Source: Bacteroidota bacterium
Lineage (GTDB): Bacteria > Bacteroidota > Bacteroidia > Cytophagales > Cyclobacteriaceae
Assembly: GCA_024643595.1 (NCBI GenBank)
Contig: JAHEMS010000134.1
Location: 1-8,391, forward strand
DNA length: 8,391 nucleotides
Direction: 5' to 3'
The notes beneath the pieces were generated by a model. That model was not told the origin of the DNA and ran no database searches. It saw only the letters and a program-made list of their open reading frames with translations. A program made the translations under genes and the position numbers. Positions 1-6,959 of the stretch are shown in pieces. The stretch's first letter is position 1. Each line of letters opens with the position of its first letter.

Positions 1-735
1 TAAACGGAACTCTAAATACTTTCGTGGATCCCATTTCTCCTGAGGACGATTCATCTGAAAACGTTTCCAATCCGTATCGCTTTCTTTTATTTGCTCTACC
101 AATTCTTTTCTTCTCCAACGTCCAGGCTGATTTACATTCCAGGAGAGTTCTACCATCGTAATGGGGCCAAACTTTCCAGACTGCACAAAGGATGCTGCTT
201 CATGATAATTTCTTCCACTTCTTCGTTGAGAACCTATCTGAACAATCTTTTTTGATTCACGCACTGCCTTCAACGCTGCACGGGCGTCTTCCATGGTTTC
301 AGCAAATGGCTTTTCAGTATAGGTATCACATCCTGCATTTACCGCTTCCACCGTATGCAATGCATGCTGGAAATCAGCCGTGCTGATGATTACTGCATCC
401 ACTTCTTTAGCACTATACAGGGCTTCATTGTTAACAAATGCTTTTATATCATGGCCAAATTTTTCTTTCAGCATAGCTTGTCCTGCCTCTCGTCTTACTT
501 TCCAGATGTCCGATACGGCTACCATATCAAAATTCATATCTTTATAATGGCCGTGGAAAGCCGGCAACAAGGAAGAGCGGAAACGATCAGAAAAACCAAC
601 TACACCAACGCGAACGCGGTCGTTGGCACCTAATATATTCGCGTAACTTTTTGGACTGAAAGCAAAAGAACCTAAGTAAGTTCCCGTTGCTGCCATTGCA
701 GATTTTTTGATAAAATCCCTTCTTGAATTTTTCAT
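1..735 (-). CDS. Tat-exported Gfo/Idh/MocA-family oxidoreductase, C-terminus cut by window edge
   Basis: This is an open frame of 245 codons from the ATG at 735 to base 1 with no stop, so only the N-terminal half or so is present. The protein begins MKNSRRDFIKKSAMAA, a twin-arginine leader (R5-R6), followed by 'GANDRVRVGVVG', the usual entry to the Rossmann fold. An acidic residue after strand two ('VAVSDIW') suggests NAD rather than NADP. The family hallmark EKP is at residues 141-143 ('YTEKPFAE'), and 'VDAVIISTADFQHA' is the usual strand before it. The nucleotide loop is odd: G47-F-S-D-R-F52 instead of GxGxxG. Family members oxidise or reduce sugar hydroxyls using bound NAD(P). The start lies 14 bases after the DUF1080 gene, so the two are very probably co-transcribed. 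The likely role (inferred) is periplasmic sugar C3 oxidation or reduction; the substrate-binding domain lies mostly outside the window. Confidence 0.9.
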   Translation of the reverse strand, partial: MKNSRRDFIKKSAMAATGTYLGSFAFSPKSYANILGANDRVRVGVVGFSDRFRSSLLPAFHGHYKDMNFDMVAVSDIWKVRREAGQAMLKEKFGHDIKAFVNNEALYSAKEVDAVIISTADFQHALHTVEAVNAGCDTYTEKPFAETMEDARAALKAVRESKKIVQIGSQRRSGRNYHEAASFVQSGKFGPITMVELSWNVNQPGRWRRKELVEQIKESDTDWKRFQMNRPQEKWDPRKYLEFRL

Positions 736-749
736 GTGTCTAAATACTG

Positions 750-2141
750 TTAAGGTTTATTGAATTCTTTGATTTTAATACTCCTAAATGAAACGTTGTC
801 TCCATGGTCCTGTAAAAGGATTCTTCCCTTATCGGCCATACCAAAATTTTCATGGTTCGCATATTTGCTGCGTGCCACCAGTACCTTATAAACAGGTGAG
901 CCCCGTTGGTACTCTACTACTTTGTATCCATTCAACCAATGCTCTACCCGATTGTCAGGATACACAACAATGCGTCCCCAGTTCCACTCCCCAATTTTAT
1001 GTTGGCCACGTCTTTCTTTAATAGAGGGAATAAGATCATATAAAGATGCCTGAGTCCTGTTGCCAACCACTCCTTGTTTGGCATCCGGATGTTTTTCATC
1101 ATCCAACACCTGGTATTCCAGTCCAAGGGCTTCCTTATCCCCATCTTTTTCAACTACAAAATATTTTACTCCGCTGTTTGCTACCTCTGTCAATTTAAAC
1201 TCAAACTGTAAATCGAATGCACCGTATTGCCCCATCGTAACAATGTCGCCACCCTTCTTTGATTTATCTTCTTTTGTACTTAACACACTAATCGCACCAT
1301 CTTTAATTTCCCACCCTTTATCTGGAAAAGTGGTCTTGTTGGCACCGCGCCATCCGTTCGATGTCTTTCCATCCCACAGAAATACATATCCATTCTTTTT
1401 TTCCGCGTCTGATAGATTGTTGGGAATCAGGTTCACGACGAATACCTGATCATCCGGTGTTGGCTTCAGGTTCTTGGTTTGAATGCGAATGTTGCGCCAT
1501 TTGATCTGCTTTCCTGGCACATCATCTTTTTGAATAGCATGAACTTGAAGGGCGATAAATCCACTAAGTGTGACATCATCCTCCACGTGAGCTGCGGGAA
1601 TCCCATTTACAAAGGTTCGTAAACTGGTGCCAATACACTCCAGCCGAATTTTATTCCACTCACCTTTTTTAAATGCTGGTTTCGCCGCGGGATTATACTC
1701 CAACGTATAGAGCCATTCTCTTCGTGCTTCGTCATAAATGCCGCCGGTCCAGGCCCTGTCTGATGGATCCACCTCGAACTGATAGCCATGCACTCGTCCG
1801 TTTTTATAATCGGGTTTACTTAAACTTCGAAACTGAATACCCGAGTTCATGCCTTGCGGCACCAAATATTCAAGTTCAAGAATAAAATCGCCATAATCTT
1901 TTTCAGTCGCCATGAATGAATTAGGTTCGTTGGCAACCGTGGTTCCAATAATCTCACCATTCTGAATTTCATAGCTGGCTTTCCCGTTAAGTTGTTTCCA
2001 TCCCGAGAAATCTCTACCGTTAAAGAGATTTTCCCAATGCTCTTTTTCCTGACCAAAAATAGGCATGGCCAAAAGCAGCAAAACAAAAGAGAATGTCAGT
2101 TTTTTAGATGTTGACTCCACTAAATTTAATATTTGAAACAT
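750..2141 (-). CDS. Secreted tandem DUF1080 (3-keto-disaccharide hydrolase family) protein
   Basis: From the ATG at 2141 the protein has 463 residues. A signal peptide (KK, then a Leu-rich core, then 'AMPIFG|Q', cleavage near residue 30) is followed by two copies of the DUF1080 jelly-roll fold. Copy 1 spans about residues 36-222: it starts 'WENLFNGRDFSGW', has the mid-domain 'GMNSGIQF' and ends 'WRNIRI'. Copy 2 spans about 250-460: it starts 'VFLWDGKTSNGW', has 'ANSGVKYFV' and 'EYQVLDDEKHPDA', and ends 'LQDHGDNVSFRSIKI'. Known members act on 3-keto-glycosides, hydrating or hydrolysing them after C3 oxidation. The adjoining Gfo/Idh/MocA gene, 14 bases downstream, fits that role. The start is uncertain. 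An ATG at 2198 (19 residues longer, A-rich leader before it) and a GTG at 2120 (7 shorter, giving the neatest signal peptide) are both in frame. I prefer 2141 because 2198 would give an n-region of over 30 residues. Family assignment is firm; the exact reaction is inferred. Confidence 0.9.
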   Translation of the reverse strand: MFQILNLVESTSKKLTFSFVLLLLAMPIFGQEKEHWENLFNGRDFSGWKQLNGKASYEIQNGEIIGTTVANEPNSFMATEKDYGDFILELEYLVPQGMNSGIQFRSLSKPDYKNGRVHGYQFEVDPSDRAWTGGIYDEARREWLYTLEYNPAAKPAFKKGEWNKIRLECIGTSLRTFVNGIPAAHVEDDVTLSGFIALQVHAIQKDDVPGKQIKWRNIRIQTKNLKPTPDDQVFVVNLIPNNLSDAEKKNGYVFLWDGKTSNGWRGANKTTFPDKGWEIKDGAISVLSTKEDKSKKGGDIVTMGQYGAFDLQFEFKLTEVANSGVKYFVVEKDGDKEALGLEYQVLDDEKHPDAKQGVVGNRTQASLYDLIPSIKERRGQHKIGEWNWGRIVVYPDNRVEHWLNGYKVVEYQRGSPVYKVLVARSKYANHENFGMADKGRILLQDHGDNVSFRSIKIKEFNKP

Positions 2142-2198
2142 ATCGTCTGCATAATAATTAATGACGTAATTCCGGTATGATATCCTTACATTGGACAT

Positions 2199-2293
2199 GT
2201 TTATTTTTCGTCTTGATTAAGGGTCATTAAAGATAAAATGCGTCCCTAAAAACAAGCGATTCAATTCGTATTCAATCAAATACTGAACCAAAC
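2199..2293. promoter_or_regulatory. Divergent regulatory region between the two catabolic units
   Basis: The DUF1080 gene (minus) and the isomerase-like gene (plus) diverge here, so promoters for both units must lie in or near this stretch. It is A/T-rich. Two direct copies of ATTCAAT lie at 2259-2265 and 2270-2276, 11 bases apart start to start. An imperfectly placed inverted repeat GTATT/AATAC (2268-2272 and 2279-2283) overlaps the second copy. These could be operator half-sites, but such short words also arise by chance. No clear Bacteroidota TTTG/TAnnTTTG promoter was found for the plus-strand gene. Confidence 0.45.
2228..2256 (-). promoter_or_regulatory. Candidate Bacteroidota-type promoter for the DUF1080 unit
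   Basis: Read on the minus strand, TATCTTTA (2235-2228) matches seven of eight positions of the Bacteroidota -7 element TAnnTTTG. It is preceded, after 17 bases, by CTTG (2256-2253), a three-of-four match to the -33 TTTG. Transcription would begin near 2221, giving a leader of about 20 bases to the ATG at 2198 or about 80 to the ATG at 2141. The match is imperfect and in A/T-rich DNA, so this is only a candidate. Confidence 0.25.
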
Positions 2294-3181
2294 ATGTTAT
2301 ACACAAAAAATACAAGAAGAATATTTATCCGGGATTTAGCTTTGCTGTCAGGCGCTTTTATGGCCAATGGTTTTATTTCACCACAGGCGGCTAAATCCAA
2401 AATGAAATTAGGATTAGTGACCTATCTCTGGGGCAAAGACTGGGATGTGCCAACGTTGATTAAAAACTGCTCCACTGCAAAAATTTATGGGGTTGAACTC
2501 AGAACGGAACATAAGCATGGGGTAGATCCCTCCATCTCAGCCTCAAAGCGCAAAGAGGTTAAAAAAATGTTTGACGACAGTTCGGTGAAAATCGTTGGCA
2601 TGGGCACTAACGAACAATATGATTTTATTGATCAGGATCAACTCAGGAAATCCATTGAAAAAACGAAAGAGTGGATCAAACTATCCAAGGATGTGGGTGG
2701 ATCTGGTGTGAAAGTGAAGCCCAATGCTTTCCACAAAGAAGTGCCACACGAAAAAACAATTGAGCAAATCGGAAAAGCCTTGAATGAAATAGGAAAATTT
2801 GGGGCAGATTATGGGCAAAAAATCAGGCTTGAAGTACACGGAAATGAAACTCAGGAATTGCCAAACATCAAAGCAATTATGGATGTGGCTAACCACCCTA
2901 ACGTTTACACGTGCTGGAATTGCAATCCCGAAGATCTGATAGGACAAGGGCTTGACTATAATTTCAACCTGGTGAAAGACAGGCAGGGGGATACTGTTCA
3001 TGTGCGTGAACTTAATGTTGACGATTATCCCTATCAGAAACTGATGAACCTGTTTGTAAAAATGAATTACGATGGATGGATTCTTCTTGAATGTCGCACC
3101 GACCCTTCTGATAAAGTAAAAGCCTTGATCGAGCAACACGAAGTATTCGATACGATGATACAACTGGCTCAAAAAAAATAA
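2294..3181 (+). CDS. Tat-exported TIM-barrel sugar isomerase/epimerase-like protein (possible 3-keto-glycoside lyase)
   Basis: The protein has 295 residues. A twin-arginine leader (T-R8-R9-I-F-I-R) with a short hydrophobic stretch to about residue 33 precedes a xylose-isomerase-like (AP endonuclease 2) barrel starting at 'MKLGLVTYLW'. Candidate active-site positions are E68 ('GVELR'), E180 and H182 ('LEVHGN'), H236 ('VHVREL') and E266 ('LLECRTD'). Where many family isomerases have a metal-binding Asp and His ('WDxxH'), this protein reads 'CWNCNPEDL', with N209 in the Asp position. A true phosphosugar isomerase would be cytosolic, so the export signal argues against that reading. In the C3-oxidation glycoside pathway a member of this fold acts as the lyase cleaving the 3-keto sugar, and the neighbours fit that. 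It is first in a plus-strand unit, 25 bases before the next gene. The fold is confident; the reaction is inferred. Confidence 0.87.
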   Translation: MLYTKNTRRIFIRDLALLSGAFMANGFISPQAAKSKMKLGLVTYLWGKDWDVPTLIKNCSTAKIYGVELRTEHKHGVDPSISASKRKEVKKMFDDSSVKIVGMGTNEQYDFIDQDQLRKSIEKTKEWIKLSKDVGGSGVKVKPNAFHKEVPHEKTIEQIGKALNEIGKFGADYGQKIRLEVHGNETQELPNIKAIMDVANHPNVYTCWNCNPEDLIGQGLDYNFNLVKDRQGDTVHVRELNVDDYPYQKLMNLFVKMNYDGWILLECRTDPSDKVKALIEQHEVFDTMIQLAQKK

Positions 3182-3206
3182 GTATATAATACCAACCTAA
3201 TCCGCT

Positions 3207-4511
3207 ATGAAGAAAAAAAATAATATCACCCGAAGAGACTTTATTAAAAACTCCACCGGGGCGGCCATCGCATTGGGTATTCCCACGATTATTCCTGCCA
3301 GCGCTTTTGGCGCGAATGATAAAGTTCAGGTCGCTGTATTGGGCGTAAATGGTCGTGGCACTGATCACATCAAGGGATTTCAACGGCAGAGCAATGCGCA
3401 AGTAGTAACGCTTTGCGATCCGGATAAAGTGATTTTGCAAACCCGTGCAGATGAGTTTGAAAAAACACATGGGCGGAAAGTTAAAATGGAACAAGATCTA
3501 CGTAAAGTCTTTGATGACAAGAGCGTAGATGCCGTGAGTATCGCCACGCCCAATCACTGGCATACACTGGCTGCGATCTGGGCCATGCAGGCAGGTAAAG
3601 ATGTATATGTTGAAAAGCCCGGCACGCACAACCTGTATGAAGGAAAAAAACTTATTGAGGCCGCTAAAAAATATAATCGTGTGGTTCAACATGGTGTTCA
3701 ATTGCGTAGCTCGGTAGCGATGCAGGAAGCGATCAAACATTTACGCGAAGGACTCATTGGTAATGTGTACATGGCACGTGGACTCGTGTTTAAGTGGAGA
3801 CCCGACATCGGGGATAAAAAGACCGAACCCATTCCGGAAGGGTTGAATTATGATATCTGGACTGGGCCTGCCGAAATGCGCCCATTCTCACGCAACTATG
3901 TACACTACAACTGGCATTGGTCGTGGAATTATGGCAATGGCGATGTTGGCAATCAGGGCATTCATGAAACGGATCTTTGCATGTGGGGCCTAAATGTTGG
4001 CTTGCCAGAAAAAATTACATCCATGGGTGGCAAATTTTTATGGGACGATTATAAAGAGACCCCTGAAGTGCTATCATCGGTGTATCACTATCCCAAAGAA
4101 AAGAAAATCATCCAGTTTGAAGTGCGGCCATGGATGACTAATCATGAAGATGGTGTAGGTATTGGAAATATTTTTTATGGCAGTGAAGGGTACATGGTGA
4201 TCCAGGGGTACGACAAGTATGAGACTTTCCTCGGCAGGGAAAAGAAGCCAGGCCCATCAAAAAAGGAAGGTGGAGATCATTATAAAAATTTTATAGAAGC
4301 GGTGGTGGCTAAAAACCCTGCATTATGTAACGCTCCGGTTGAAACAGCGCACTTAGCGTCTGGACTCGCTCATCTTGGAAACATCGCTTATCAGACAGGT
4401 CGGGTACTTACGTTCGATCCTAAAACAGAGACATTCCCTGGTGATGCAGAAGCCAATAAGATGTTGGGCAGAGCCTATCGCGCACCGTATACGGTGCCTG
4501 AGAAAGTATAA
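3207..4511 (+). CDS. Tat-exported Gfo/Idh/MocA-family oxidoreductase
   Basis: This is a complete protein of 434 residues, normal for the exported bacteroidetal subfamily. Its leader is N-I-T-R9-R10-D-F-I-K followed by a hydrophobic stretch ending near 'ASAFGAND'. The Rossmann domain shows 'AVLGVNGRG' (residues 43-51), an acidic residue D71 after strand two ('TLCDPD', suggesting NAD), 'VSIATPNHWH' and the hallmark EKP at 136-138. The C-terminal domain has the catalytic block G248-N-Q-G-I-H253-E-T-D256-L-C-M-W. Cofactor is probably bound before Tat export, as is known for glucose-fructose oxidoreductase. It follows the isomerase-like gene by 25 bases, so they are very likely one operon. Its leader and 'GANDKVQVAVLG' segment resemble the partial oxidoreductase at the left edge, so the two are likely paralogues flanking the divergent region. 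The likely role is oxidation (or re-reduction) of sugar C3 in the periplasm; the substrate is unknown. Confidence 0.92.
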   Translation: MKKKNNITRRDFIKNSTGAAIALGIPTIIPASAFGANDKVQVAVLGVNGRGTDHIKGFQRQSNAQVVTLCDPDKVILQTRADEFEKTHGRKVKMEQDLRKVFDDKSVDAVSIATPNHWHTLAAIWAMQAGKDVYVEKPGTHNLYEGKKLIEAAKKYNRVVQHGVQLRSSVAMQEAIKHLREGLIGNVYMARGLVFKWRPDIGDKKTEPIPEGLNYDIWTGPAEMRPFSRNYVHYNWHWSWNYGNGDVGNQGIHETDLCMWGLNVGLPEKITSMGGKFLWDDYKETPEVLSSVYHYPKEKKIIQFEVRPWMTNHEDGVGIGNIFYGSEGYMVIQGYDKYETFLGREKKPGPSKKEGGDHYKNFIEAVVAKNPALCNAPVETAHLASGLAHLGNIAYQTGRVLTFDPKTETFPGDAEANKMLGRAYRAPYTVPEKV

Positions 4512-4573
4512 ATGGTATCGTTAGGGTTTTGAGGCAATGAAATATTAACCCAAAGCGAGCAACGGAAACAAGC

Positions 4574-5560
4574 ATGAAATACATTCAAGGAGATGTACGG
4601 TGGGGAATCATTGGGTGCGGCGATGTATGCGAAGTGAAGAGTGGCCCTGCCTTTTCTAAAGTGCCCAACTCAACGTTGGTTGCCGTGATGAGACGTGATG
4701 CGGTGAAAGTGAAAGACTATGCCGACAGGCACAAAGTTTCCACTTACTATACTGATGCCCAACAACTAATTGATGATCCAGCGATCAACGCAATTTATAT
4801 TGCCACACCGCCGGCTCAACATGAAGAATATGCGATCAAAGCCATAGCGGCCGGTAAACCTGTATATATTGAAAAACCATTGGCTCTCAATGCCGATTCA
4901 TGTATGCGTATAGGTGAAGCTTCCGAAAAAGCTGCTATTCCTGCATCCGGGGCTTATTATCGAAGGGCGTTGCCGCTGTTTAATACGGTTAAATCCTTGC
5001 TGGCAGAAAATAAAATCGGAAAAGTAAAACTGGTCAATATAAGTACCCTGCAGGCGGTGGACGCAAAAATCATTACCAGGACCACGGATAACTGGCGGGT
5101 GATTCCATCGCTCTCTGGCGGAGGATACTTTCATGATCTATCTCCGCACCAACTTGATCTCATGTATTGGTTTTTCGGCAAACCACTTGAAGTACATGGC
5201 AGGTCAATGAATCAGGATAAAAGAAACGAAGCGCCAGACGTCACCAGCCTGGAAGCAGTTTTCCCCAATGACATTTTATTTCGTGGAGTATGGTCTTTCA
5301 ACGTGCATGATTCTGCTGTTACTGAGATGTGTGAAATAATCGGAGATCAGGGAACCATCAAGTTCTCCTTTTTTACCGGCGCCAAATTGATCATAAAAAC
5401 AAGCGAAGAAACGGAAACTATGGAGTTCATCAATCCTCCCAATATTCAGTTTCATATGATTGAGAAGGTAGTGAAGTATTTTCGAGGAGAAGGTGAGAAT
5501 CCCTGCTCCATTGAGGATGCCCTGGTTTCTATGAAGATGATCGATAGCACCGTGAGTTAA
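4574..5560 (+). CDS. Cytoplasmic Gfo/Idh/MocA-family oxidoreductase
   Basis: The protein has 328 residues and no signal sequence, starting directly at the Rossmann strand 'VRWGIIGCGDV' (about residues 8-18), so it is cytosolic. Strand two ends 'VAVMRRD' (R40-R41), with basic residues where NAD-specific members have Asp, which usually points to NADP(H). 'IYIATPPAQH' and EKP (100-102) follow, then the catalytic block G182-G-G-Y-F-H-D188-L-S-P-H192-Q-L-D195. Size is typical for soluble members. It lies 62 bases after the exported oxidoreductase on the same strand and is probably in the same unit. The inferred role is an NADPH-linked reduction (or NADP oxidation) of the imported keto-sugar product, complementing the exported enzymes. 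The ATG at 4574 is preceded by 'aacggaaacaagc', an A-rich leader. The family is certain; the substrate is unknown. Confidence 0.92.
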   Translation: MKYIQGDVRWGIIGCGDVCEVKSGPAFSKVPNSTLVAVMRRDAVKVKDYADRHKVSTYYTDAQQLIDDPAINAIYIATPPAQHEEYAIKAIAAGKPVYIEKPLALNADSCMRIGEASEKAAIPASGAYYRRALPLFNTVKSLLAENKIGKVKLVNISTLQAVDAKIITRTTDNWRVIPSLSGGGYFHDLSPHQLDLMYWFFGKPLEVHGRSMNQDKRNEAPDVTSLEAVFPNDILFRGVWSFNVHDSAVTEMCEIIGDQGTIKFSFFTGAKLIIKTSEETETMEFINPPNIQFHMIEKVVKYFRGEGENPCSIEDALVSMKMIDSTVS

Positions 5561-5644
5561 TTCGTTGTAAGGCTTGGCTTAGATTACTACTGATATTTCA
5601 CCATACACAAGCAGACCTAAGCTTTTCCTGAACTGAGCATAGTC

Positions 5645-5998
5645 ATGACAAGAAAAAACAGAACATCTGGAATAGCCGGACTTATTGCAGTGCTTCTGGG
5701 ATTTTTTTGCAAAGCATTTTACCGTGATTTTGTCAACATAAACGACATAAATGATTATGGAATGGCAGGCTTTTTACCAAGCTACTTTTACGTAATCGGT
5801 CTTTCATTATTATTGTTAATACGACCTACGCAGTATCCGAAAATTATTATCGGAATTGTGACTGCCGCTTCCATCCTGTTTGAATTAAAGCAATGGAACA
5901 CATCAGGCAATTTTGATCTTCCAGACATGCTGGCCTCAATCGCCGGAGGCCTCACCTCCGTTTTAATCTTAAATCGAATTGAACGAATTAACGAATAA
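5645..5998 (+). CDS. Small VanZ-like integral membrane protein
   Basis: The protein has 117 residues and four predicted membrane segments (about 9-24, 44-60, 66-80 and 95-109). It has a basic N-terminus (MTRKNR) and a charged C-terminus (RIERINE). The segment 'FELKQWNTSGNFDLPDMLA' (E80, Q83, D91, D94, then G101-G102) matches the conserved E..Q....D..D....G pattern seen at the end of VanZ-like and DUF2809-type small membrane proteins, whose function is mostly unknown. It starts 84 bases after the cytoplasmic oxidoreductase on the same strand, so it could be the last gene of that unit or independent. Nothing in it suggests a role in sugar catabolism. Coding character is good (clean hydrophobic pattern, in-frame motif), but the family call rests on a short motif. 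Confidence 0.7.
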   Translation: MTRKNRTSGIAGLIAVLLGFFCKAFYRDFVNINDINDYGMAGFLPSYFYVIGLSLLLLIRPTQYPKIIIGIVTAASILFELKQWNTSGNFDLPDMLASIAGGLTSVLILNRIERINE

Positions 5999-6068
5999 AA
6001 ACATCACTCATTAATTATTGGCCATTGACATAGCTCATTTTAATTAAGTGAAATAAACATCGATAAGC

Positions 6069-6899
6069 CTAATTAAATCTCTTATCATATGCTCTGGCAA
6101 ATCTCTTTCCTAACGTTCTCTGTCCTTTAGCATTGAAATGAACGTTATCTCCTTTGTGCTTTAAGTCCGAAGTTTTTATCAGTGCCGCGAAACGGTCAGT
6201 TGATACGTACTCCTCAATTTGTTTGTTTATGGCCTGCCAGTTTTCATTCGTTGCGGAGTAAGAACCCAACGCGCCAAATAGTATTGGCAGGCTTTCATCG
6301 CCAACTGTTTGTCTGAATTTTTTTGTCAGCTGTAATAGTCTATCCTTATATAATCTGCGGTCTTCGGGGTTTGATGCATCTGTTTCTCCCTGATGCCAAA
6401 GTATGCCTTTTATGATGCCTGATTCATTTCCGATTTTTGCTTTTTCTATGAAGTTTGAGAATAATTGTACATCTCGATAGTTTGCATCGCCAAGCCATTG
6501 ACTAATTGAACTGCCCCCCACCGCGGTAGGTAGCAATAAAATGGAAATGCCTTCGGGCACATGGTTCAATAATTCCTTGCCAAATGATAGCCCACAATCC
6601 AGGCCAGTTAACACGGGCTCATAAAAATGAAGGGGCTCTTTGGCCACTATTATTTCATTTTTCTTATTGATGGTGAATATTCTTTCTGAAGGAATGGTGT
6701 CCTGCGGCTCAACCAGTCCTCTTCCTGCCATATTTGATTGACCCGCCAAAAGGAAAACCCAAAGGTTGTTTTTTGAAGGCAAGTTCACCGCTTTTACCTC
6801 CACTTTTGGAAAGTACTTTGTTCTGGGATCTGTATCGCTTTGATATCCGGCCAGTAAGAGGGTTGATAATAAAATCAGTATTGTTTTTTTTAATATCAT
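6069..6899 (-). CDS. Exported SGNH/SASA-type carbohydrate acetylesterase (sialate O-acetylesterase-like)
   Basis: The protein has 276 residues with an N-terminal export signal (ILKK, then a Leu/Ile-rich core to about residue 18). The SGNH-hydrolase blocks are clear: 'LAGQSNMAGRG' with nucleophile S55; 'LPTAVGGSSISQWL' (123-136), which supplies an oxyanion glycine; 'ILWHQGETDA' (166-175, H169 and E172); and 'KGDNVHFNAKGQ' (249-260) with the catalytic D251 and H254. This is the SASA (PF03629) arrangement used by sialate and xylan/pectin acetylesterases, which remove acetyl groups from sugars. The signal ends 'LLLAG-Y19-QSD', a lipobox-like sequence with Tyr where the lipidated Cys would be, so lipoprotein anchoring appears lost. 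It lies 60 bases after the diketogulonate reductase gene and is probably the distal gene of that unit. The acetyl-sugar substrate is not determinable. Confidence 0.9.
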   Translation of the reverse strand: MILKKTILILLSTLLLAGYQSDTDPRTKYFPKVEVKAVNLPSKNNLWVFLLAGQSNMAGRGLVEPQDTIPSERIFTINKKNEIIVAKEPLHFYEPVLTGLDCGLSFGKELLNHVPEGISILLLPTAVGGSSISQWLGDANYRDVQLFSNFIEKAKIGNESGIIKGILWHQGETDASNPEDRRLYKDRLLQLTKKFRQTVGDESLPILFGALGSYSATNENWQAINKQIEEYVSTDRFAALIKTSDLKHKGDNVHFNAKGQRTLGKRFARAYDKRFN

Positions 6900-6959
6900 C
6901 TTACCATTGTTCTTCGGTTACAATATTCAAATACGATCCTTCACTTGAATTACGAGCAG

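Noticed and set aside
192..633. Two overlapping plus-strand open frames at the left edge.
   Set aside because: They are antisense to the oxidoreductase frame that runs from 735 to base 1 and carries the Tat leader and EKP motif.
1060..1449. A 129-codon plus-strand open frame opposite the DUF1080 gene.
   Set aside because: It is rich in Ser/Pro/Phe, has no motif, and is fully antisense to the second DUF1080 copy.
2202..2209. TATTTTTC, a seven-of-eight match to the Bacteroidota -7 element on the plus strand before the isomerase-like gene.
   Set aside because: No TTTG-like -33 element is found at the right distance upstream, and such A/T words are common here.
2213..2239. TTGATT and TAAAAT, resembling an E. 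coli sigma-70 promoter on the plus strand.
   Set aside because: Spacing is short (about 15 bases) and Bacteroidota primary sigma factor does not use this consensus.
2681..3494. Two long minus-strand open frames (2681-3172 and 3012-3494) opposite the isomerase-like and oxidoreductase genes.
   Set aside because: They lie antisense to well-recognised genes, overlap each other, show no family motif and have unlikely compositions (runs of Phe/Ile/His), so they are shadows of the real coding frames.
5577..5626. Possible terminator after the cytoplasmic oxidoreductase: GCTTAG pairs with CTAAGC, followed by TTTT.
   Set aside because: A stem of six pairs with a loop of about 34 bases is too weak to support the call.
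6005..6050. Possible bidirectional terminator between the convergent genes: TTAATTA (6011-6017) pairs with TAATTAA (6041-6047), with CAC/GTG outside.
   Set aside because: The stem is all A/T, has a 3-base bulge and a loop of over 20 bases, and has no clear U-tract, so it is not distinguishable from A/T-rich background.
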